NCBI GenBank assembly: GCA_947494085.1
Contig: CANLTP010000073.1
Span: 1-5,337 of the forward strand
Length of the DNA stretch: 5,337 nucleotides
From: Actinomycetota bacterium
GTDB taxonomy: Bacteria; Actinomycetota; Actinomycetes; Nanopelagicales; Nanopelagicaceae
Direction of reading: 5' to 3'
Part shown: piece by piece, positions 1 through 5,337 of the stretch
Layout of the letters: each line of letters opens with the position of its first letter
How positions within the stretch are numbered: the stretch's first letter is position 1
Translations under genes and position numbers: made by a program
Notes under the pieces: model-generated
The model's database searches: none
The model's input: only the letters and a program-made list of their open reading frames with translations
Told to the model about the DNA's origin: nothing

Positions 1-1910
1 ATAACTTCCACCGTACTTCCCTTTTTGAAATCTTCTGGGTGTAGATAAACGCGATAGAGGCCGCCCGTGGTGGCATCGCTAGCAAATGTTCGTCTATCAG
101 CGGTGCCAATTGATTTCCATTTACCACCTTTAACCCTGACGCTAAAAGTGACTTCAGCGTATTTAGCACCTGATACCTGGGCCGATATCTCACTCCAGCC
201 CGAAGGTAGCGACGTCTGCTTAATCTTTGGGGTTGAAATTTTCATAACTCCAGCGTTAACAACTGGAGCTTTCGCTTTAGCAACACAGTAATTTCGTTGG
301 GTGATCGCTAGCTCAATCTGGCTGTCGCTAGTGATCGTGCAGGTTCCAGATAAGACCTCCCATTCTCCCTTGAGAGAACCAACGTTGAACTGGGCTTGTG
401 CCGGAGTATCGGAACCGTTTAAGGCAACTACATATTCAACTCCGTTTAGATAACGTGTTACAACGAAGAGTCCATTCTTTGCGTATCGGACTTCTTGTGT
501 TCCATTACGCAGCGCTGGATTAGCGGCGATTACTTTCTGCAATTCAGAGATTTGATCTTCTAGCGGATTTTTTACATCGAAAGCACTTGCACTCTTTATG
601 GGATCAGATCCAATGCGAACTTCATTCTGCCAATCAACAACTTGGGTAGCAAACATATCTTGGCGGGCTTTCTTATCTCCCCCAGTACCCGTCATTCCTT
701 TTTCATCTCCGTAGTAAAGAACTGGACCACCGCGAAGTAGGAATAGTGAAGCATTTGAGAGTTTGGCTCGCTCAAGTAAAGTTTGGTTCTCTCCAACGGC
801 AACCGCATTAGTTAGGAAATATCCAATGCGTCCCATATCGTGATTTCCAAGAAAAGTAGCAAGGCCATAGGCGTTAGTAGTTCGCGTTGTATAAAGATCA
901 TCTCGGTTAAATAGTTCGGCTAAAGCTTCCGCAGCGACACCGAATTGCACAAAACTCTTCATCTGCTTTTGAAAATCAAAATCCAAAACGCTAGGCACTT
1001 CGCCACCTGCAACATATGTGGATAAAGTTTGCGCATCGGTATCAGCTGCTTCACCGAAAATAGGAAAGTCTTTTTTACCTGCTGCGATTGCCGCTGCTTG
1101 AATCTTCGGAATAAACGCCTTCCAAAACTCGGGATTTACGTGTTTAAAGGTATCGATTCTCATGCCATCAATATCGAATTTGGTAATCCAGTTAGACCAG
1201 ACATCTATCCACCCGCTTATCACTTTCGGATTCTCAGTCTCTAAATCATCAAGGCCGAAGAAATCACCATCTAATACGGAATTTCCGATACTCGGATTGT
1301 TTCCGAGATTGTGATAATTACTAAGTAAATTGAGCCATTCTGGCTTCTTTATATTTGCTTCAGCCGCGTTTACTTGTGGTCTTCCACTGTTGTCGTAGTA
1401 AATAACGTCTGCAGTGTGATTTACGACGACGTCAATGATCACTTTCATATTTAATTTATGTGCCTGCGCAACTAACTCTTTAAAATCTGCTTCGCTACCC
1501 AGATGCGGATCGACAGTTGTGAAGTCAATGCCCCAATAGCCGTGATATGCAGCTGAATTTCCTTGCACAGACTTTTGAACTACTGGCGGTGTAATCCAAA
1601 TAGAAGTAAATCCCATAGATTTGATGTAATCCAAGCGCTTTGTGATTCCCTTGAAATCACCGCCATGCCAATAACCAATATCTTCTGGAGCAAAACCGCT
1701 AACTGACAGCGCTCTATTCGTCCCACCGTAATCATTGCTGGTATCACTATTTTCAAAGCGATCAGTCATAATGAAATATACCGACTCATCGCTCTGTGGT
1801 CCGCGAACCATCGGCTTGATAAATTCAGATTTAACTTCTGCGTATGAGTTAGAAACAGTTGCCAGGACTAAAGAGATTGTTATAGCGGTGAAAAGAGTTA
1901 CTTTTTTCAA
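1..1910 (-). CDS. Secreted GH13 alpha-amylase family glycoside hydrolase (3' end beyond window)
   Basis: Seen: a frame without stops runs from a TTG at 1910 to the window edge, giving 636 codons. Residues 1-24 form a signal peptide (MKK start, hydrophobic core, likely cut after SYA), with no lipobox Cys. Catalytic-domain motifs in order are TDRFEN (49-54), HGYWGID, DVVVNH (160-165), FFGLDDLETENP, GMRIDTFKH with nucleophile D253 and R251, FGEAAD with acid/base E287, and GNHD with D358. The D253/E287/D358 triad is complete. A GDKKARQDMF segment (411-420) follows, then a domain C carrying C524 and C542, a possible disulfide pair. From about residue 545 an extra beta-rich module begins and is cut by the edge. 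Known for the family: retaining hydrolysis of alpha-1,4-glucans. Inferred: it works outside the cell and supplies maltodextrins to the transporter encoded just upstream. TTG is chosen because it gives a full signal peptide behind GAAGGG; the next in-frame ATG (codon 34) would remove it. The exact specificity (amylase, neopullulanase or similar) cannot be fixed by eye. Confidence 0.93.
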   Translation of the reverse strand, partial: MKKVTLFTAITISLVLATVSNSYAEVKSEFIKPMVRGPQSDESVYFIMTDRFENSDTSNDYGGTNRALSVSGFAPEDIGYWHGGDFKGITKRLDYIKSMGFTSIWITPPVVQKSVQGNSAAYHGYWGIDFTTVDPHLGSEADFKELVAQAHKLNMKVIIDVVVNHTADVIYYDNSGRPQVNAAEANIKKPEWLNLLSNYHNLGNNPSIGNSVLDGDFFGLDDLETENPKVISGWIDVWSNWITKFDIDGMRIDTFKHVNPEFWKAFIPKIQAAAIAAGKKDFPIFGEAADTDAQTLSTYVAGGEVPSVLDFDFQKQMKSFVQFGVAAEALAELFNRDDLYTTRTTNAYGLATFLGNHDMGRIGYFLTNAVAVGENQTLLERAKLSNASLFLLRGGPVLYYGDEKGMTGTGGDKKARQDMFATQVVDWQNEVRIGSDPIKSASAFDVKNPLEDQISELQKVIAANPALRNGTQEVRYAKNGLFVVTRYLNGVEYVVALNGSDTPAQAQFNVGSLKGEWEVLSGTCTITSDSQIELAITQRNYCVAKAKAPVVNAGVMKISTPKIKQTSLPSGWSEISAQVSGAKYAEVTFSVRVKGGKWKSIGTADRRTFASDATTGGLYRVYLHPEDFKKGSTVEV

Positions 1911-1911
1911 C

Positions 1912-2766
1912 TCAACCCTTCGTTGCGCCGGCAGTTAAGCCGCCGATAATGAAGCGTTGCATTGATAAGAAGATAATCACCAGTGGAATTGAGGCGATGA
2001 TTGATCCCGCAGCAAAAGGTCCCCAAGTCGCCTCGAATTGACCACCCACGAATTGTTGAAGACCAACAGCCACTGTTCGTCTTTCTACATCCTGTAAGAA
2101 GAGGGAAGCGAGAACGAACTCATTAAATGTTCCGATAAACGAAAGAACGGCGATTACCGCTAATACCGGTGCTGCAAGCGGAAGGAAGATCAACCAGAAG
2201 ACTTGTGGAACTGATGCGCCATCTAAACGTGCTGATTCATCGAGCTCAAGAGGAATCGAGTCAAGAAATCCCTTAAGAAGCCAAACGTTAACGCCAAGTG
2301 CGCCACCGATGTAAATCAAGTAAAGGCCCCAGATGCTACCCAATCCAAATGTTGGTGTAATTAAGAAAACTTGTTCCATAATCACATAGATTGCAGAGAG
2401 AGAAAGGAAACTTGGAAAAACTTGAATCAAAAGCAAAGATTTCAAACCGGTTTTTCGCCCCTTAAATCTCAAGCGGCTGAAAGCAAATGCTGCAGCCGCC
2501 CCAATCGCCACCGAGGTGACTGCAGTTGCAGTCGCAATAATCAAAGAGTTCTTCATCCAAGCCCAGTAAGGAATTAGCGGGTCAGTAAACAACATTATGT
2601 AATTATCAAATGAAAATCTCACTGGTAATAAAGAGCTAGAAGAAATTCCACCCGTCGGATCAAAAGAGGTAACGATTACTACATAAATTGGAAAAGCAGT
2701 GAATAACACCAAAGATATGGCGAGAGCGTGCTTCCACACATTATTCGTTCCTAGTTTTTTGCTCAT
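1912..2766 (-). CDS. malG: Maltose/maltodextrin ABC transporter permease MalG
   Basis: Role: inner-membrane permease that pairs with MalF to form the sugar channel, with the solute delivered by MalE. Seen: 284 residues with about six hydrophobic segments (roughly 13-33, 73-97, 108-130, 144-165, 199-222, 249-268). The EAA loop that docks the ATPase lies at 174-200 and contains LDESARLDGAS followed by FLPLAAP. Further MalG-like stretches are QVFPSFLSLSAIY (115-127), TVAVGLQQF (231-239) and the C-terminus QRFIIGGLTAGATKG, close to the ending of E. coli MalG as I remember it. The length fits the family (E. coli MalG is 296 aa). The ATG overlaps the malF stop as ATGA; only a weak GGAAA precedes it, so translation likely depends on coupling to malF. 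The stop lies one base before the amylase TTG. Maltose-type rather than general sugar specificity is inferred from MalG-like similarity, the MalF partner and the adjoining amylase. Confidence 0.93.
   Translation of the reverse strand: MSKKLGTNNVWKHALAISLVLFTAFPIYVVIVTSFDPTGGISSSSLLPVRFSFDNYIMLFTDPLIPYWAWMKNSLIIATATAVTSVAIGAAAAFAFSRLRFKGRKTGLKSLLLIQVFPSFLSLSAIYVIMEQVFLITPTFGLGSIWGLYLIYIGGALGVNVWLLKGFLDSIPLELDESARLDGASVPQVFWLIFLPLAAPVLAVIAVLSFIGTFNEFVLASLFLQDVERRTVAVGLQQFVGGQFEATWGPFAAGSIIASIPLVIIFLSMQRFIIGGLTAGATKG
1916..1921 (-). promoter_or_regulatory. Ribosome binding site of the amylase, inside the malG 3' end
   Basis: On the minus strand GAAGGG ends five bases before the TTG at 1910. It lies within the last codons of malG and helps choose this non-ATG start. 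With only one base between the malG stop and the TTG, translation of the two genes is probably coupled. Confidence 0.65.
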
Positions 2767-4310
2767 AGCGTTTCCATGATCTTTGACTTTTTCAAGGTGT
2801 ACATAGACATAGTGCCGACAATGACAAACATAACCATAGAAATTGCACTTGAAAGTCCTAGATCTTGGAAGTTAGATCCGAAGGCGGTCTTGTACGCATA
2901 GGAAATCAAAATGTCGGTTGCGCCTGCGACTTCGCCATCAATTGCATTAGTAGGTCCGCCACCAGTTAACAGATAAATGATATTAAAATTGTTAAAATTG
3001 AAAGCAAAACTAGCTATTAATAGCGGACCAAGTATCTGCAGAAGCAGCGGCAGTTTAATTGTGTAGAAAGTCTGCTTCTCAGATGCGCCATCAATTGATG
3101 CCGCTTCTTCAAGTTCTGCAGGAATTGATTGCAGAGCGCCACTTCCGATTAAGTACATATACGGGAAGCCCAACCAAAGGTTTACAAGAATTACGGCAAA
3201 CCTAGCGAGCCAGGGGCTATCAAACCAGTCAACATTGAGTCCTAGTAGCATATTAATTGCACCGAAGTCCTTATTAAATAGACCTCGCCAGATAAGGATG
3301 CTCATAAAACTTGGAATTGCATAAGGCAAGATTAAAAAGCCACGATAGAACCTGCGGAATTTAATTGGCCCTTGCAGTGCGAGAGCGAGAGCCATTCCCA
3401 CAGCAAAGGTGGTGCCTACAGAAAGGAACGCAAAAGCTATTGTCCAGATAAACACTTTAATAAATGGGTTGCGTAGCTTTTCATCTAATACTAAAGATTT
3501 AAAGTTATCCATTCCAGAATAAGCGCGCCAGCCCGGATCCAGGCGCGACGAGGGGTCATCCTTTACGACGAAATTTCCATTGCCATTATCGATATAGGTA
3601 ATTCCGAGTTCGATATTTTCTAATTGATCCGTAACGGGGTCATAGATAACACTTTGAATCAGTCGCGCAGCGACATTAGAACCTTGTGGCGCTGCGTAAG
3701 AACCATCTCCAAGTGGGAATCGAAGTGCGGTGATCGCTGCATCTTCATTTGCAAACTCTTCATCTGTCAGTGTTGTTATTCCGTTGGCACCAGTTATGTA
3801 ACCGGAAATATCACGAGAAATTTCTGATTCAGCCGCTGGTCTTACCCCATTTTCATCAGCATATAAAAGTTCCTTGGTTACTTGGTTCTCCAAAATTCCT
3901 GCGTACTTTCCGTTGCTGGTCTTGCCGAGGAAGAGGTCGTAGGCGGTTCCTTCTGCGTCAGAGACAATTCCGTTATTTATAATTTCTCTAAGCGCTGCCT
4001 CTTTACCGATTTCATTGCCGGTTTTAAAGTTGTAAGTAGACATCAAAATTGTGTAACCAGTTGGGGTAACTACGAAGATTGAGAAAAATATCAGACCGAC
4101 AGAGAGAAATTTTAGGGGGATCGCACCCTTAGTAATAAATGAATAATTGAGGAATATAAGTGCGGCGGTAACCACGCCAGCAATAATGAAGGAGCTCTTA
4201 TTTATGGCTGCGGAGATTAGCCAAATCAAAGCGGCATCTGCCGCGCCTAAGAAACCATACTTTAGAAAGAGGGCTAGTGGGCCACGTAATCCGACCAGCT
4301 TATAAAACAC
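2763..4310 (-). CDS. malF: Maltose/maltodextrin ABC transporter permease MalF, with large P2 loop
   Basis: Role: the larger channel subunit of the maltose importer. Seen: 515 residues, almost the length of E. coli MalF (514). Eight hydrophobic segments can be placed near 11-33, 40-58, 67-90, 284-312, 321-344, 370-392, 424-446 and 486-505. Residues 91-282 form a long hydrophilic insertion between the third and fourth, matching the P2 domain of MalF. The EAA loop is at 399-421 (ELEEAASIDGAS, then IKLP). LILPYAIPSF, NLWLGFPY and SFAFNFNNF match the E. coli segments that line the sugar site. Y330, N377, L380, G381, Y384, S434, N438 and N441 correspond to the maltose-contacting residues I recall from the E. 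coli structure, which supports maltose as substrate. Translation starts at GTG (4310), five bases after AAAAGGGG; the stop shares ATGA with malG. The gene follows malE after a gap that holds a strong hairpin. Confidence 0.95.
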   Translation of the reverse strand: MFYKLVGLRGPLALFLKYGFLGAADAALIWLISAAINKSSFIIAGVVTAALIFLNYSFITKGAIPLKFLSVGLIFFSIFVVTPTGYTILMSTYNFKTGNEIGKEAALREIINNGIVSDAEGTAYDLFLGKTSNGKYAGILENQVTKELLYADENGVRPAAESEISRDISGYITGANGITTLTDEEFANEDAAITALRFPLGDGSYAAPQGSNVAARLIQSVIYDPVTDQLENIELGITYIDNGNGNFVVKDDPSSRLDPGWRAYSGMDNFKSLVLDEKLRNPFIKVFIWTIAFAFLSVGTTFAVGMALALALQGPIKFRRFYRGFLILPYAIPSFMSILIWRGLFNKDFGAINMLLGLNVDWFDSPWLARFAVILVNLWLGFPYMYLIGSGALQSIPAELEEAASIDGASEKQTFYTIKLPLLLQILGPLLIASFAFNFNNFNIIYLLTGGGPTNAIDGEVAGATDILISYAYKTAFGSNFQDLGLSSAISMVMFVIVGTMSMYTLKKSKIMETL

Positions 4311-4315
4311 TTTTT

Positions 4316-4323
4316 CCCCTTTT
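4316..4323 (-). promoter_or_regulatory. Strong ribosome binding site of malF
   Basis: The minus strand reads AAAAGGGG followed by AAAAA and then GTG. This purine-rich site fixes the GTG at 4310 as the malF start and gives malF its own translation start, independent of malE, downstream of the hairpin. Confidence 0.7.
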
Positions 4324-4350
4324 ATGGATTAGTTAAATCGATTAAATAGT

Positions 4351-4393
4351 AAAGGTGGGAGATATACGAGAAATTCGTATATCTCCCACCTTT
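4351..4393 (-). terminator. Perfect 19-bp hairpin between malE and malF (attenuator or mRNA-stabilising stem)
   Basis: Bases 4351-4369 are exactly complementary to 4375-4393, leaving a five-base loop at 4370-4374. The stem contains GGTGGG paired with CCCACC and an AT-rich upper part. On the malE-malF transcript it lies 23 bases after the malE stop and is followed by TTTACTATTT, an imperfect U-tract. Read on the plus strand it is followed by an unbroken TTTTTT (4391-4396), so it looks like a better terminator in the opposite direction, although no plus-strand gene is visible. Known: binding-protein-dependent operons often carry a stem here that limits readthrough or protects the upstream message, so the binding protein is made in excess. 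Inferred: partial termination or 3'-end protection of malE mRNA. The structure is certain as sequence; its effect is not. Confidence 0.75.
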
Positions 4394-4416
4394 TTTACTC
4401 TATACCTATTTTTCTA

Positions 4417-5337
4417 TTACATATCCTTAGCAGCGTTTGCGAAGTTCTTTGAAAGAACTGCTGCTGCCTTATCTAGGGTTGTATCGATATCTTTACCTGC
4501 AAAGATATCTTTTAGAGCATCGCCTGCTACGTCGTACCAGCTTGCTCCGCCAGTCTTGTCATCTAGAGCCGCGCTCAGTTGCTTAACAGCATTTGCAGAT
4601 GAGGCGCCAATTCCTTGTGCGTTCTTATCTTTTGTCTTTGCAGCTGCTGAGATATGAGCTAGTGGGCGCTGAGACTTCTGGGCTTCGTTGAATGAAAGCT
4701 GTCCGGCCTCAGATGAGAAGAAATTATTGAGAAGTTGGTTTGCACCAGTCTTAACTCCGTGGGCTGTTGCATATGTTGTTAGGTAAGCAGCAGCAAAGCC
4801 TGCCCACTGGTTACCGAAGGTTCCAGCAGTTGTGCCAGGAAGTGATCCCCAAGCAAACTTGACGTTAGTGGCTTCGATTCCGCTCATGTTCCATGAACCA
4901 ACAAGAGCAACCGGGGTCTTTCCAGCTTTGAATGCGGTGTCGCATCCATCGTATGAGAAGAAGCCATTTGTCTTGCCGTCAGCACCGACTAGGTACTTAC
5001 TAGCATTTGACTTAAATGCTGCTGAGTTGAAGACAACAGTCTTTAGATCTGGTTTTCCATTCTTGTAAGCCCAAGCTCCGCCACCAAGTGCTGTGAGTAC
5101 TGGATGAGCACCCCAAACACCGTTAAATGAACAGATACCGTTTGTAAGGGTTGACTTGTTCTTGATGTAGTAATCGTAGATTTCACCAATTGTCTTAGGT
5201 GCAGTTGGGAACATTGCAGTGTTGTAGATCATTCCTGTTGTGTCTGCATCTGTTGGGATACCGTAAACGCGGCTTTTAACAGTTAGCGCTTCGAATGAAC
5301 CCTTTGAGAATGCTGCGCGAGTTGAAGAAGAAACTAC
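4417..5337 (-). CDS. malE: Maltose/maltodextrin-binding protein MalE, C-terminal part (5' end beyond window)
   Basis: Role: extracytoplasmic solute-binding protein that delivers maltose or maltodextrins to MalF/MalG. Seen: 306 residues open to the right edge, ending in TAA at 4417. The frame extends past the first visible ATG (5232) to the edge without a stop, and YGIPTDADTTGMIYN spans that ATG, so 5232 is internal and not the start. Family features include that segment (compare the region before LIYN in E. coli MalE), then PKTIGEIYDYY, AFKAGKTPVALVGSWNMSGI and ASWYDVAGDAL, which align in order with E. coli MalE. The signal peptide (probably a lipoprotein signal if the host is Gram-positive) and roughly the first quarter of the protein are missing. 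Two cysteines, at visible residues 69 and 132, could form a disulfide. The gene is the first visible member of the operon; any promoter or operator lies outside the window. The family call is firm; the exact sugar is inferred from its neighbours. Confidence 0.9.
   Translation of the reverse strand, partial: VVSSSTRAAFSKGSFEALTVKSRVYGIPTDADTTGMIYNTAMFPTAPKTIGEIYDYYIKNKSTLTNGICSFNGVWGAHPVLTALGGGAWAYKNGKPDLKTVVFNSAAFKSNASKYLVGADGKTNGFFSYDGCDTAFKAGKTPVALVGSWNMSGIEATNVKFAWGSLPGTTAGTFGNQWAGFAAAYLTTYATAHGVKTGANQLLNNFFSSEAGQLSFNEAQKSQRPLAHISAAAKTKDKNAQGIGASSANAVKQLSAALDDKTGGASWYDVAGDALKDIFAGKDIDTTLDKAAAVLSKNFANAAKDM

Noticed and set aside
67..291. Plus-strand 74-codon frame
   Set aside because: It is antisense to the continuous amylase frame, which shows clear domain features on the other strand.
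3624..4082. Three overlapping plus-strand frames opposite the MalF P2 loop
   Set aside because: They are mutually overlapping, lack convincing start signals and family features, and are explained as shadows of malF.
4336..4343. AATCGATT palindrome in the malE-malF gap as a LacI-type operator
   Set aside because: The symmetry is only eight bases in an AT-rich stretch and breaks at the next pair; no second copy was seen and no -35/-10 pair could be placed beside it.
4311..4350. Separate promoter for malF after the hairpin
   Set aside because: Only 40 bases separate the hairpin from the start codon and no convincing -35/-10 pair is visible.
4355..4657. Plus-strand 100-codon frame beginning in the hairpin
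   Set aside because: It lies mostly antisense to the well-supported malE gene, starts inside the inverted repeat and has no recognisable family features.
4417..5232. malE starting at the ATG at 5232 as a 271-residue protein
   Set aside because: The same frame continues upstream to the window edge with conserved MalE sequence and no signal peptide follows this ATG, so it is an internal methionine.

Overview
The window holds one uninterrupted minus-strand gene cluster for extracellular alpha-glucan breakdown and maltose/maltodextrin import. Read in the direction of transcription (right to left) the order is: malE-type solute-binding protein (5' end outside the window), a 106-bp intergenic gap with a perfect 19-bp hairpin, malF permease, malG permease, and a secreted GH13 alpha-amylase whose 3' end is outside the window. 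All substantial plus-strand reading frames lie antisense to these genes and look like shadows.

Layout: 4417-5337 malE (306 C-terminal residues visible); 4311-4416 intergenic, with the hairpin at 4351-4393 and a strong ribosome binding site for malF; 2763-4310 malF (GTG start, 515 aa); 1912-2766 malG (ATG start inside the malF stop, ATGA overlap, 284 aa); 1-1910 alpha-amylase (TTG start one base after the malG stop, 636 codons visible, no stop reached). The amylase has no complete start-to-stop frame in the window, so a simple ORF scan can miss it, yet it is the largest coding region and its catalytic residues are intact.

How the genes work together: the amylase carries a Sec-type signal peptide and should cut starch- or glycogen-like polymers outside the cell. 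MalE should capture the resulting maltose or maltodextrins, and the MalF/MalG channel should import them. No ATPase (MalK/MsmK/MsiK type) or regulator is seen; these must lie beyond the window or elsewhere in the genome.

Organism: GC content looks moderate (mid-40s percent by eye). GTG and TTG starts, tight overlaps and the sequence style suggest a small-genome, lower-GC actinobacterium, for example a freshwater acI/Nanopelagicales-like lineage. This is a guess from style and gene content; there is no rRNA or other taxonomic marker here. I found no mobile element, tRNA, CRISPR array or clearly novel system. The main points of interest are the malE-malF hairpin, the large P2 loop in MalF with conserved maltose-contact residues, and the extra C-terminal module on the amylase.
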